The notes: generated by a model from the letters alone, not told the origin. DNA of 64,000 nucleotides from Muraenolepis orangiensis (GCA_027704905.1 CM051013.1:15918327-15982326), one strand, 5' to 3'. Numbered from the stretch's first letter, positions 10,704-21,860 are shown. Program-made: numbers and translations.

Positions 10704-11456
10704 ATTGATTGTGCAGTAAGTTTGGTGAGTCAAGTGACTCTCCCTTCTGCATTTGTTTGTGCGGCGACGCAGGGGTCAATTGGCCGAATTGGCAGTTGAT
10801 TAAGGGCTCGTTTGCGCCGTAGTTTTGTGAATGGAGTGACGTCATTTGGGAATCAACCCGGGGATTCCCTGGTAGTCCTGTTGGGTCAACAGTCCGGTGA
10901 GTAGAGGCAAAGCGATGTTACACGCTTGTTTTTGTCTGGACTTCAGGAGATGCAGTTCATTTGTTTGGTTTGAATTGAATCTGTTAAGTTTGTTAGATAA
11001 GTTACATTACAGTATTGGATGAAGTTTTGCGGGTGGGGTGGTTTTTCCTGGTATTTGGGCTGCTAAGTAAAAAAAAATAAAAAAATAAAGTTGCCTGGCT
11101 TGTTTTGTTTTGGTGTTATAGGAGTGTCCCTGTTAGGTGCGGGTTAGCGTCTGGGGGTAAAAGAGGTTGCAGGGTTTAGGCCGAGGGGGTGGTTTAGGTG
11201 CAAGGTGCGGGTGCGTACCGGTGCGTGCGCATTCCGTCTCGGGGCACAGCTACGGGGTGCATGTGGGTCGCCAGCTATTGGTTGCCTTTCCTACCCCTTG
11301 GTATGAGCTAGGCCTTTGCGGTGGCCTTCAGTGCATAAATACCTTCCGCAAACCGGCATGAAGACGGGTGGAGTTAGTTTGGGGATTTAATAGCGGGGCA
11401 CTTGTATTTTTGTTTAGTTACCAGCTGGGGGACTAACAAAGCGCACATTAGCCAGG

Positions 11457-12165
11457 ATGGTTACCCTAGAGGCATTTTTGGATTCTCCTTCTGAGGAACT
11501 GTTACTTCAGTGCACCAAAGACCAGTTACTTAGAATAGCAGAGCATTACAGGATGGGAATTGGGTCAGGTGACAAGAGATTAAAGGAGACCTTAGTGGCA
11601 GTGTTAAGAATACATGTATTTGGAAAAGATTTGTTAGAGGAATATGTAGAGCCAGAGAAGACTTCTCTTCCTACTCAGAGGCTGCAACGGCAGTGCCTTT
11701 ACCTACAGCGATGCCAGGGTTGACGTTCGACCAACAAAAAGAGTTAATGGAACTACAGATGGAACAAATTAAGTGGCAAGCTAAGTTGCAGGCTGAGCAG
11801 GAGAGAGAGGCTAGAGACGCAATATGCGATTGAAAAAAATGAAACCGCAGACTGAACAGGCTAAAGTGCAAGTAGAGCAGTCCAGGTTGGATTTGATAAG
11901 GGATGGTAAGATTTCAGCTGCGGCACAGGTATCTACAGAACCTGCCGGACAGTCCGCGGGGGTTTTTGATATTAATGGAAATCTACGTCTGGTGCCCAAG
12001 TTTTCTGAACGTGACCCCGAGGCATTTTTTACAATGTTTGAACGTGTGGCCGACGTGCGTAAATGGCCCGACGCGGCACGCACGTTGATGTTACAATGCG
12101 TCTTAACGGGTAGGGCACAAGAGGTTTTTTCGGCAATGAGTGTTGCTGACAGTCAAAAGTACTTT
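11457..12165 (+). pseudogene. Gypsy gag N-terminal region (frameshifted, truncated)
   Basis: The frame starts at an ATG with MVTLEAFLDSPSEELLLQCT and continues with KDQLLRIAEHY, typical of the first gag helix in fish SCAN-gag Gypsy elements. The frame shifts near 11690 and again near 11830. It resumes with a coiled-coil segment and GVFDINGNLRLVPKFSERDP, then EAFFTMFERVADVRKW and GRAQEVFSAM, the start of the SCAN-like capsid region. It then runs straight into the 3' LTR. The rest of gag and all of pol are deleted. The leader (10704-11456) shows no other gene. Confidence 0.8.
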
Positions 12166-12493
12166 CTAGGACTTGGGGAGCAGTGAGCTGATGGCGATCA
12201 ACCTAATTGGGTACACCTGGGCCCGGGTGCTCAAGCCCTATAAAAGCCTGTCTCCCCAGTCCTCTCTCGCTCTGCTCCAGCTCATCTGACTTTTGCACAC
12301 ACTACACACAATCCACTCATGCATACATCCATTACACTACTGCCTTTACTGATTTCCACACCTCATCTGTTTATCCCTGGTTTGTTTAGTTACTTTTGAT
12401 TATTTAATAAACACTAATTCATTGTTAAACTGCGTCTCCCCTGTCTTTTTGCTATGTTCCCTGGTCCCCCTAGCCCTGGCCAGGGTCATAACA
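12166..12493 (+). mobile_element. 3' LTR of the truncated Gypsy element
   Basis: Near-identical to 10321-10682 over its length except for a shorter CA-rich segment. It includes the same TATA box, AATAAA and GGTCATAACA end. It joins the gag fragment in mid-codon at CTAGGACTTGGGG. Confidence 0.8.
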
Positions 12494-12512
12494 AAGAGCC
12501 ATCATCCCATTT

Positions 12513-12618
12513 TGTTATGACCCTGGCCTAGGGGGACCAGGGAGCATAGCAAAAAGACAAGTGCCCCTCTATTAAATCCCCAAACTAACTCCACCCGTCT
12601 TCATGCCGGTTTGCGGAA
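12513..12618 (-). mobile_element. Inverted Gypsy fragment
   Basis: Read on the - strand, this joins a piece of the leader (equivalent to about 11348-11400) directly to the LTR 3' end (TGTTATGACCCTGGCC on the + strand). It is therefore an inverted, internally deleted copy of the same element, 20 bp beyond the 3' LTR. Confidence 0.75.
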
Positions 12619-13095
12619 TGCTGGGTGTAATGTCAGCCTTCTCAACTACACCTTGAGCCATGCAAGGCTTGCGGTCAAGGTCAGGAGGAACTTGGCCCAT
12701 TACGAGAAGAGAGATGTGGCCGTGTGGGGTATTTTTAGGGGCATATTGGTGAGTAGTATAGGCACACTGTACAAATATTTAGAGGGGATAGGTTTTGTGA
12801 GGTGTTTATAGAGGGGAGCACGTTAGGTGAGGATAGGGCTTTAGCATGGGGGTTCGGCTGAGCCATAGGAGTGATATAATTGGAAAAGTATGTTTTGTTT
12901 ACTTTTGGAGAGTATCCATGCGCAGAAAGGTTGCCATGAGGAAAATGTTTTGTTAAATTTGGTGTGTTTATGCTGATTTAAGATTGTTTTCACCTGATGC
13001 AAGATGGAATATTAACCTGTTTTAAGGGTATTGTGTATTTCTGTAAATGTTTGATTATGTTGGAACAAAGGATCAATAAAGAGAAAAAAAACAAA
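12619..13095 (+). mobile_element. 3' end of a Tx1-clade LINE inserted in a 5S rRNA gene
   Basis: A frame from about 12620 to 12811 encodes NVSLLNYTLSHARLAVKVRR followed by NLAHYEKRDVAVWGIFRGIL. I recognise this as the extreme C-terminus of ORF2 in Tx1-group LINEs. About 280 bp of 3'UTR follow, ending GGATCAATAAAG and an A-rich tract. It is joined without a gap to 5S rRNA sequence from about nucleotide 22. Tx1-group LINEs specific for 5S genes have been described in fish (Mutsu); assignment to that family is from memory. Confidence 0.75.
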
Positions 13096-13193
13096 AACAC
13101 GCCTGATCTCGTCTGATCTCGGAAGCTAAGCAGGGTCGGGCCTCGTTAGTACTTGGAAGGGAGACTGCCTGGGAATACCAGGTGCTGTAAGCT
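13096..13193 (+). rRNA. 5S rRNA gene fragment (5' part replaced by LINE)
   Basis: It matches the complete copy at 13342-13461 from about nucleotide 22 to the 3' end, with a few substitutions (CTCGTTAG for CTGGTTAG, GGAAGGGAGACTG for GGATGGGAGACCG). It ends GCTGTAAGCTTTTT. The first 21 nucleotides are missing and the LINE tail stands in their place. Not expected to be functional. Confidence 0.9.
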
Positions 13194-13308
13194 TTTTCTA
13201 TTTTTACGCTGTTGATATAACTGCTTACTACCTGCTGTATTTACATTTATATATATTTATCCTGTTTTTCATAATTGCACACCCCTGATCACTACCTGTT
13301 ATATAAGG

Positions 13309-13316
13309 TATATAAA
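13309..13316 (+). promoter_or_regulatory. TATA-like upstream element of the 5S gene
   Basis: TATATAAA lies 26-33 bases before the 5S start, the usual place for the TATA-like element of fish 5S genes. Confidence 0.5.
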
Positions 13317-13341
13317 CCCCCGTTTTGCAGCTGCATTAATT

Positions 13342-13461
13342 GCTTACGGCCATACCACCCTGAACACGCCCGATCTCGTCTGATCTCGGAAGCTAAGCAG
13401 GGTCGGGCCTGGTTAGTACTTGGATGGGAGACCGCCTGGGAATACCAGGTGCTGTAAGCTT
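13342..13461 (+). rRNA. 5S ribosomal RNA (complete)
   Basis: A 120-nt sequence beginning GCTTACGGCCATACCACC and ending GGTGCTGTAAGCTT differs from mammalian 5S at only a handful of positions. The internal promoter region (AGCTAAGCAGGGTCGGGCCT through GGATGGGAGACC) is intact. A TATA-like element lies upstream and a run of seven Ts (13460-13466) follows. The spacer before it (about 13194-13341) partly repeats after it (CATTTATATATATTTATCCTG..CATAATTGCACACCCC), showing this is a remnant of a tandem 5S array. Confidence 0.95.
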
Positions 13462-13466
13462 TTTTT
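13460..13466 (+). terminator. RNA polymerase III terminator
   Basis: A run of seven Ts overlaps the 3' end of the 5S gene, the standard polymerase III stop. Confidence 0.8.
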
Positions 13467-13564
13467 CTATTTTAACTGCTGTATTTACATTTCTATATAT
13501 TTATCCTGTTTTTCATAATTGCACACCCCTGATCACTACCTGTTGTACTTGTATACTTACCTGT

Positions 13565-13655
13565 ATATATATATATGATATAAAATATTATATAATATTA
13601 TATATATTATATATATTATATATAATAATCCATATATATATATATATACCTATTA
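13565..13655. repeat. TA-rich microsatellite
   Basis: An alternating TATA/ATAT stretch with TATTATA interruptions, continuing the spacer of the 5S relic. No coding content is credible. Confidence 0.85.
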
Positions 13656-13990
13656 TTATGCTCATATCTCACACATACTCAAAGTAACCTTTTTTATAGT
13701 TTTTATAGTACTGTCTTTTAACAACTGTAAATGATATATTACCATGCACTTTACTGCAATATTTGCACTCTGGTTAGATGCCAAATCCTTTTCACTGTAC
13801 TGTACTTGTGCGGTGCAATGACACATTTGAATCTAATCTAATCTAATTATGCACGGGAATAGCCGAAATCAATGCAGAGATTAGACGCCAGACGTAGCGA
13901 TGAAGACGAAGTGGCGGGAAGTGGAAGGAAGTGGCAGGAAGTGGCGACGAGGACCCATGGATGTATTAAGATAACGCGAGGACCACATGC

Positions 13991-14012
13991 AGTCAGTCAG
14001 TCAGTCAGTCAG
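13991..14012. repeat. AGTC tetranucleotide repeat
   Basis: Five and a half units of AGTC. It lies in a stretch (13660-14364) with no recognisable gene; this may be the 5' leader of the LINE fragment that starts at 14365. Confidence 0.8.
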
Positions 14013-14364
14013 TGGGAGCAGGAGCACACACGTGGCCGTGAGGCGGTGACCGAGACGGACAGCAACGTGCACCTGAGGCGGAGACTCTTGGGGTTTTGGA
14101 TGGTAGTGCAGCCAGGCGAGAGCCCTATACCAGACGGGGAATAAGTTTGCTGGTGGACGAGACTCCCGAGACGGGCCGTCCTGAGGACGAGCAATGAGAA
14201 GAAAATGACAAGAGGGTAGAACACAAGGTGGTTGGAGCAGATGGACTTGGATGAAATGTTTCAGTTAGAAAGCAGACAGCCGACCACAAACTGAACGAAT
14301 GGCAGCCGCCACAAAGAAAAGGAAAGCAGGCCGAGAAGAAAAGGAAGGAAGCAAGTAAGAAAAC

Positions 14365-14700
14365 ATGAGGGTGAGAACTGAAACTATCATTCTTATTTTT
14401 GTTTGCATGTTTACTTTTATTTCATTTAATGCAAATGGACTAATAAACCAAAGTAAATTGGAAAAAATATTATTAAATGCAAGGAAAGTGACAAGAAACA
14501 AATTGGGCATTATGCAAGACGTGAAAACGAAATGGAGAGATACAATATATGCTAATCATGGTTTAGATAATTCATGTCGTGTGGCGATGTTGATAAAAAA
14601 AACGATATATCAAATAAATATAGAGATACAATGGGATGAAATATTACCATAGAATTTAGATACAAAAACAGTATCGATTATTTGTTATATATATATATAT
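14365..14700 (+). pseudogene. LINE endonuclease N-terminus (L1/Tx1 group)
   Basis: The frame contains FISFNANGLINQSKLEKILL, then RNKLGIMQDVKTKW and NSCRVAMLIKK. This is the start of an apurinic-type endonuclease as found in Tx1/L1-group LINEs (SFNANGL..K...L..A..LGIMQE..W). The usual glutamate in the LQE/MQE motif is Asp here. A stop interrupts at 14650 and the sequence dissolves into TA repeats by about 14685. No reverse transcriptase follows. Confidence 0.6.
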
Positions 14701-14702
14701 AT

Positions 14703-15712
14703 GCGCCTAATATAGAGACTGATACCAAGGTTTACTCTTGGTGTTATGGCTTCAACAACAATACAGTAAGCCACCGTACTGGCAAGGCGGGGGATTTGAC
14801 GCACACCAAGATCTTCAAACACACAAAGTCGTATATCCAGGTGAGGTAGACTTGCAACAAAAATGGATTTATTCTCTTTTAAATATAAACAAGGTGTACG
14901 GTTCCAATTGCGATAAAATAACAAATCACTCAAATCTATTAAAGTTGTTTTTTTGTTGCGCTGCTTCTGTGTCCCTACCTGGTGAAGGCCTGCCAGCCCT
15001 CACCTGGCTCGCATTAGCTGCTAATTATCCAATTTAAATGAACCGGTAGGGGCTAAGCCAACGCTTTAAACCGGAGGATCCGCTGTCTTGGCCTAATTGA
15101 CTGCACACAAAGTTTGCCAGGTGTATAATAGTCCGATACAAAGTTTCATGTGGGAATACAGTCTGTTTATTTCCCTTTACTGGTGTCCATTAAACTTGCT
15201 TCATTTTCTCATTCACCATACGTAATATTACGGTTCATACAATACCTTTCGCGAATGTTTGTAATCCTGTGTGTGTGTGTGCTCAAAAACTGTGTGGCCT
15301 TCCGGCGGAACCACTAACCTATGGTTCCTACCTTTTATACCCACAGTGTTAATGGCTCCTACGGAAACATGATGGTTCAGAGCCATGGGCACCATCATAC
15401 CAAATAGGTTTCGTATTTTCTAATTGTTCATTCAATCATCATGATCATAACTCAATAACGTTCAATAGTATTAATTTGGCCCCAACACTTTGGTTTGGGG
15501 AAATTGTGTAAGGGAAACTGTAGAGGTGGGAGACTTTAATTAGGAATGTACATGGTTAGATTCAGCTAGCCCAGGGGTCTGCAACCTTCACAAGAGCCTA
15601 TTTTGGCCCCTCTCAAATAAAATGAATCTAAAGCCGCAAAATCTATTTGTCCCTTAAAATGAAGAACGCAGTGTATACAGTCTTATATAGTTATACTATA
15701 CATAAATTAACT
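14703..15712. other. Unresolved interspersed-repeat region
   Basis: No gene is visible. A stretch around 15284-15420 (CCTTCCGGCGGAACC, then TATACCCACAG) resembles the LTR-like sequence at about 25846 (GCCGGCGGAACC). I could not define borders. Confidence 0.3.
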
Positions 15713-16290
15713 GTACACTGTAAACCCGAATAAGTTAGCAGAACTCAAAAAAATTGAGGCAATCGATTGCCTCAATTTTTTTGAGTTCTGCTCAACTTAA
15801 AAATCAAAAGTTTTCAGAACTCAAAAGTTTTGATTAGGTGCTACTTGATTATTTTCAGTTACTATGACAAAGTTTTCAGTTTTCTATCCGTGGGAATAAG
15901 TTAACAGAACTTAAAAAAATAAGTACACAACCACATTATTTGAACTTAATAGAAAACATTGTTTTATGTACACACTGTAAACCCGAATAAGTTAGCAGAA
16001 CTCCAAAAAATTGAGGCAATCAATTGCCTCAAATGTTTTGAGTTGATCAACTCAAAAATCTTTTCTTTGAGTTCTCAGAACTCAAAAGTTTTGATTAGGT
16101 GCTACTTGACTAATTGAAGTTACTATGACAAAGTTGTCAGTTTTCAGAACTCAAAAGTTTTGATTAGGTGCTACTTGATTATTTTCAGTTACTATGACAA
16201 AGTTTTCAGTTTTCTATCCGTGGGAATAAGTTAACAGAACTTAAAAAAATAAGTACACAACCACATTATTTGAACTTAATAAAAAATAGT
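15713..16290. repeat. Palindromic MITE-like repeat in two direct copies
   Basis: Two related units begin ACTGTAAACCCGAATAAGTT at about 15716 and 15968. The first contains a perfect 54-bp palindrome at 15738-15791, centred on ATCGAT. The second has a decayed version. The downstream segments (TTTTGATTAGGTGCTACTTG, GGGAATAAGTTAACAGAACT) recur in both. No coding sequence is present. Confidence 0.7.
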
Positions 16291-16431
16291 ATTATGTACA
16301 CATAAGTCAAACCTAAATACAATATAATCACTATAATTAAACAACTTTACAACAGTTAAATATGGCAAATAAAATAAAAACAAATAGAAAATAGAAAAAA
16401 TGAACAGTGCACATTGTGTAGTAGGCCTATT

Positions 16432-16590
16432 GATAAATGTGTAGAAAGAAGGATACCTCAGTGAGGTATTATTGAAGGCCTTCTGAATCAAAGTTCTTTG
16501 CTTACTTCTTAAGGCATTATTGTGACAAAGGGAAAGAACTTTGATTCACAATAATAATACCTCACCCCACATCCTTTCTACACATTTATC
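16432..16590. repeat. Imperfect fold-back repeat
   Basis: The left arm starts GATAAATGTGTAGAAAG at 16432; the right arm ends CTTTCTACACATTTATC at 16590. Further matching segments inside include GAGGTATTATT and GAATCAAAGTTCTTT on opposite strands. Arms of roughly 60 bp surround a short loop. The right arm overlaps the start of the coding-like segment at 16578-16934. Confidence 0.65.
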
Positions 16591-16934
16591 ATCAAGTCAT
16601 TCTTGAGTGTCTGCAACCTGGGCGACAGTTTACCAGCTTCTAGACCAAGTACAATCTTCTGAACGAATTCAAAAGTGTTGGTCAGTGCTTTAGGATAGCT
16701 GAGGTGTAGTGCATAAATCAGTCCAAACATGACCAGGAAGGCATCACCAAATCTGGGGAGGCTGATCACGATGTCACTTTCGAGGACGACAGAGATTTTC
16801 ACAGGCTGGTAGTGAACTGGACTTGTGTCATGGTCACTGATGACAGTAAGGAGGGCCACAGCAACATCGTCAAGCTCTGGCTCATCAGGCTCCTGAATGA
16901 ATGAAAGAGACATACTAATCACAAAGTAATCCAT
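16578..16934 (-). CDS. C-terminal exon of a fish multi-copy protein of unknown function
   Basis: 118 codons including ISLPRFGDAFLVMFGLIYAL, HLSYPKALTNTFEFVQKIVL and SPRLQTLKNDL. I recall this block (FGL-x-YAL-x-YPK..TFEFIQK) at the C-terminus of a large fish family of uncharacterised proteins, but I know no function. The frame is open and ends in a natural-looking stop. There is an acceptor-like context upstream but I could not assemble a gene. It may be a processed or transposed exon. Confidence 0.4.
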   Translation of the reverse strand: MDYFVISMSLSFIQEPDEPELDDVAVALLTVISDHDTSPVHYQPVKISVVLESDIVISLPRFGDAFLVMFGLIYALHLSYPKALTNTFEFVQKIVLGLEAGKLSPRLQTLKNDLMINV

Positions 16935-17689
16935 GGTTTCTACTAATATAAGAGTTAAATAGAATTATTTTTTCCACAATATAGTACTTAATTTATTTTA
17001 TAACTTTTTTTGGTTATTGTTGTTGACATCATCTCTCCTTATCATTTAAGTACTGCTGGTGCAGCACAAAGCTAAGTATATGGAGTTATGTTTGTAAGTT
17101 GTAAGTAAAAACAGAAGATGCGTGTTCTGGACACAGGAATCAGCCGAGTTACCAGAGAATCTAAGTGGCGGGAGATAGACTGATACTAAGCTCAAGAACA
17201 CATACCGGAAAATGTTTTACTAAACTTCTTATCGCTTTGAACAAAACACCAAGCCAGTTCATTTGTAGTAGGGTGAAATAAAACAGACCATACCTCTCCA
17301 AATCACACAAACTGTATGGATAGACTAAACAAGGGTAAGTCCTAAAACATGTTAGTATTTTGATTAACTGTTCACTTAATATACAGTGGTACTGTTCATT
17401 ATTTAAGGAGACTCACTGTGCAGGTTCTGAAAAATCCAGACTTCCTCGTTCAGATACACAGGAAGTGCATGGAGAACAGTGGTGCGCCTGGTGTGGATGT
17501 CATGGATTTCCTATTAAGATAAAAACAGAAGTGTATATACTGAAAAGTTTACTGAACAATGCTGATTTTAAACAGTCCAATCAGAACATATGTCCACAAA
17601 TAACCTCTACACATCTTTAATGCAATCAGACAAATAGCAAACACAAAGTGGACTAATTGTAAAATGTAAAAGCTCATTTGAATCATTGA

Positions 17690-18375
17690 AGCTGTCCAAT
17701 GTTAGAGGTTCAACCTACGACATGTATAATAATCTATTCACCTGTTCATCGTGGATTCGTAAAATTTCTGCCAACGCAACTGCTGTGGTCCCAGTTTTGG
17801 ACGCCTTCTGTCGAAATAACGTCTCAGCCGATCCAGTAAGTTCCCCTTGTTTGTGCAGGCTTTCCCAGTCCTTCCTCCAGCGTTGGAAGTCCCTCATGTT
17901 GCCACTGAACTTAGGTAGTTATTGGCTTGAGCTTCACAACTTATGTAGGATTTGCTCTTGTTCCTGCCACAGTTTGTGCATCATCCGCAACCCTGACAAA
18001 CTCAACTTGTCTGATCTCATGAATTTTCTTATTTTCAGTCTTTTTACTCTGCTTTCAAGATAATCTTTCTCTGCTTCAGGAATCCATTTCTCCCAGGTAT
18101 ACAGAGCGTCAGTTGCCTCCTTGATGAGCTTCTCCAAGAAAGTCGGTTGTGTCATAGCCCTCGTAGTTAACACTCTCTACATTAAGTCTCTCTGCATGAT
18201 TGTGGGCTCTTTCGGCTTCCCAAACTGCAGCTGACATCTCTTCTTGCCCATATCTGGTCCATAGGTTTGTTTGAACAATCCGACTTACCTCGTCAACCCT
18301 CATTTCAGTCTTTGACTGTCTTAAGCATTTTATCTTCTTATCCACGCTGCCACACTGTTGGTTATCAACTGTCAA
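17690..18375 (-). pseudogene. Decayed ORF fragments, highly charged, unknown family
   Basis: Three overlapping - strand open segments (18109-18375, 17934-18173, 17715-17897) are rich in Lys, Glu, Trp and Arg, as in a helical protein (TDALYTWEKWIPEAEKDYLE; SRVKRLKIRKFMRSDK; LPTLEEGLGKPAQT in another frame). They appear to be one coding region broken by frameshifts. It could be the upstream part of the 16578-16934 gene. I do not recognise a domain. Confidence 0.35.
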
Positions 18376-18379
18376 GTTT

Positions 18380-19555
18380 TCTGGGTTTTTAATAATTCAG
18401 CACCTGCTTAAACTTGAAAAAAGCCTTTGACAAGGATGCATGGAACAACTCGTAATCTAGTTTTTATTGAAGATTTGATTTCTTACATTGGTTGTAACTT
18501 CAATGCAAGTCAGGTTAGGTTGATAACCTTAAAGAAAAATACCAGACATGATGTTTATCTTATAATAATATACATAAAAGATAATGAAAAATAATCTTTG
18601 TTCAACAACCTAAACTATGCACCTGCACACAAACATATTTGTGTAACTTATCAAAATGGAAAACATGCCATTTGTGCACACGTTTCCCTTCAGGCCATGC
18701 ACTGAACCACAATGTTACAATACAAACAAACACGCCAGGAACCCATCTCACGTTGCCAGCGCCAACACAAGTGAACCACGCCAATACGTAAGGATTAATT
18801 CAACCAATAAATGCAATAAACCTGACCAGTAGCATCCCTGCGGTCTCACAAACATGCAGAATCTTTCACCCTCTGTCTGTCACGCAGTACTCTTTGTTCT
18901 CTGAGTCCAACCGCGTTTCTCTCTGCAACCCCTCACTACTTACCCTGCTTATATTGACAGATTAACCCATGCAAAAATAAATAATATAAATCAGGGCATT
19001 TTTTTTAGCATGACATTTATAATTTGCAACAAACATTAAACATTATTTACATTGACCAAGATTTAAACTTCAGTTATTATTTATCCACCCCACCCTTACT
19101 ACCTGTTCTTAATGGCTCCCTTTTTGCCTCACCTTCTCTAGCCCTAAAAAGAATCTTGTGCATTTCTCTCCCTCCACTACATATCTAGCCCTACTTCTAA
19201 CTATAGCTCCCATGCACCTCTTCGGCTCTATCTGCCTTAGTTCTTCCTTGCTGCCCAGCCTAGAGGCCAGACTGATGCAGACTCCGAGTTTCGGCTCATT
19301 TATCTTTCAAGGGAACGGGCTTGGCAGAATCAGTGGGGAAAGAAGACCCTGTTGAGCTTGAGTCACAAAACGAACAAAACTAGCGATTGACGAACAAAAC
19401 TAGAGTTTTTGAAGTACTTACCGTTTGTTTTGTAACTCCATTTTTGAATGCAGCCAGCTCATTTATTGTACCTCACTGTAGCTGGAACAGTTTTAGCTCG
19501 GGACCCACAGACTACTTAGAACGAGGCCATCGTAGCTAACTACCGTTAGCATAGC
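18380..19555. other. No gene recognised
   Basis: AT-rich sequence with short chance frames. I see no defined repeat borders. Confidence 0.4.
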
Positions 19556-20190
19556 TAGCGCAAAACACACGTTCTCTACAGATGACTTCCACAAACTTCT
19601 ACAAAAGATGGCCGTGTTGGAAATGAAAATGCAATGGTTGGAAGTTAACGTGGAAGTGAATGGACTGTGGGAATGACACTACTTTAGCAGTGTTGCAAAA
19701 GAACGGAAAAGGGCATGCTAACTCACAGCTAGTTAGAAAGGATTCCAAGGAACAGGAGGGCTGTGTACCGGGTAGTAAATCTTAGTAAAGTGGTGGTCCT
19801 CCCTGGAAATGTCTGGGTGCAAGGCCTAAGAGTAAATCATTTCCATGGGATTTGGGAGGACGAGTGACGCTTTCAGCGCTCTGAAATATGTGATGCGACC
19901 GGCTGGCCTGCATTGTTATCACCCAGGAAGAGCGCCTCTTCAAACCCTCTTCATACTAGGAAACAGCCGTGGACAGCTGCTAAAGGGAGAATTACAAACA
20001 ATCCTCCTAAACCACCAAGTGTGCCAATCCAGAACATATACGCTCCACTGACACAGAACCAGAGATCTTTCTGAAGACCTGGATAACCTGTCCTCTTCAC
20101 ACAGCAGGGTAAGGACCAATAGCTACAACAACACCAAAGTACTCAGTTTTCCCAAGAATATGGTCTCTGACTTGGCTGAGAAGACCCTGT

Positions 20191-20604
20191 GTGTTGCGGC
20201 TGAACATCCGACTGAAGAATGTGGTACTTCATATTGGAACAAGTGATGTTGTGAAACAGTCAGAAGTGCTGAAAGAAGACTTAAAATGTTTGTTGGAAAC
20301 TGTCAGCTCTCTAAATGCGGAGGTGTTCATCAGTGGCCCTCTACCGCCAGTCAGAAGAGGAGTGGAGAGATTCAGCAGATTGTTTGCACTGAACACGTGG
20401 CTTTCAACTGCCTGTATTGACCATTCTGTCCATTTTATTGACAATTTAAACTCTTTCTGGGACCACAGACATCTTTTTAAGGCAGATGGACTTTGCCTGA
20501 ACAAGTCAGGAGTACAATTCTTTATCTCTAACCTATTCAACTGCCTGCATCATCAATCCGTTCCCTCTGCCAAGAACAAGCGACAAGAGGAATCAAAACA
20601 GTAG
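20191..20604 (+). pseudogene. LINE ORF1 SGNH esterase domain
   Basis: The frame reads NVVLHIGTSDVVKQSEVLKE, then VFISGPLPPVRRGVERFSRL, a segment with LNTWLSTACIDHSVHFID, and DGLCLNKSGVQFF. The HIGTSD block and the DGL.LN..G block near the end match the block III and block V positions of SGNH/GDSL hydrolases, as in CR1-like ORF1 proteins. The usual catalytic Asp-x-x-His appears as DGLCLN, without His. The upstream part is in other frames (19845-20051 and around 20130). Confidence 0.7.
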
Positions 20605-21017
20605 AAAGACACAACACATTGTGCAGAAAACCTTGAAGAAGTACCACTGCACCAGCCTTAGGAAAGTCTTGATTATGGGAGACCTATGACACAAATGGAG
20701 GAGTCTCCACCGCCCCTCTTACCCCCTATCAACACCTTTGAGGATACTCTTCCTTCACCCCCCAGCTCTCTACTCTCCGCTCACCCTTTCAGAGATACAG
20801 AGGGTTGGCACCATGTCCTTCCTGGAGTTCAATGACCGCATGAAGACGATACACGGGGTTGGCAGCATGTCCTTAACCCCCGCCCCTCAACGACGCCCAC
20901 CACATTCACCAAAGCAGAGACGCGCACCATCTGCCCCGTCTTCATCACCATGCCTACGGCCACCCCCCCCCCCCCCCTTCAAGACCGCATCTGCTGTCTC
21001 GGAAGCCTCATAAGAAT

Positions 21018-21860
21018 GTGTGTACAAAACGCAGCAAACTCAAACTGATATGTGCTGGGTCCAGGCTCAAGGGCGTATGGCACTCTCAACTCTCCCGGCC
21101 CTGCCTGCCAGTATCTTTGCCGATATCTGTGTTGATAGGTAATAGATTAAGAGCGATGAATCGGCTTGGATACAGGAAGCGCTTAAACGTTTGTGAGTTT
21201 GTCAAATTGTGCAGTGCTTACATGTCAGCCACAGCTTGTCACAAAAAATCGGCTGATAGTTTATTCAACAAACTTAAACTAGCTTTATTAAATGTCAGGT
21301 CTTTGGCAGGAAAAATATTTTTAGTCAATGATTTTATCACTGAGCACAACCTCGATTTTATGTTTTTAACGGAAACTTGGATTGAACAAAATAACAGTGC
21401 AGCTGTTCTTATCTAATCAACCCCTCCCAACTTTAGTTTTATGAGTCAGGAAAGAATGCATAAGAACAGGGGTGTAGTTGCTATTCTGTTCAATGATTCC
21501 CTTCAATGCAGAAAGACATCTTATGGGAACTTTGCTTCTTTTGAATATGTGGCCCTTCAGCTGAAATGCTCTTCTCAAGCTCTGTTCCTAAATATCTATA
21601 GACCACCCAAATACTGTGCAAGCTTTTTTGTTGACTTTGACCGTCTAGTCATTGTTGGTGATTTTAACATCCATGTTGACAACCCCCAGGCCAGAGGGGC
21701 TAAAGAACTGTTTTATGTTCTTGATAACTATGGACTGACTCAGCATGTGACAGAGCCCATGCACACTAAGGGGCTCACTCTGGACTTAATTATCTCAAAG
21801 GGTCTGAATATCACTAAGGTTGTGGTGACTGATGTTGCACTCTGATCATTCCTGTGTTTT
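21018..21860 (+). pseudogene. LINE ORF2 apurinic-type endonuclease
   Basis: 21018-21416 encodes LKLALLNVRSLAGKIFLVND and LDFMFLTETWIEQN (the catalytic Glu in TETW). After a stop, 21441-21845 encodes GVVAILFNDSL, IYRPPK, LVIVGDFNIHVDN (catalytic D-x-N) and TLDLIISKG. The final SDHS motif lies past the stop at about 21843. Family CR1/L2. At least one internal stop and a short deletion after YRPPK are visible. Confidence 0.8.

Noticed and set aside
10321..12493. Endogenous retrovirus because of the tRNA-Pro-like primer site
   Set aside because: The gag is of the SCAN-type fish Gypsy class and no envelope or retroviral gag is present.
13275..13457. 60-codon frame
   Set aside because: It overlaps the 5S rRNA gene and its spacer; an RNA gene explains the sequence.
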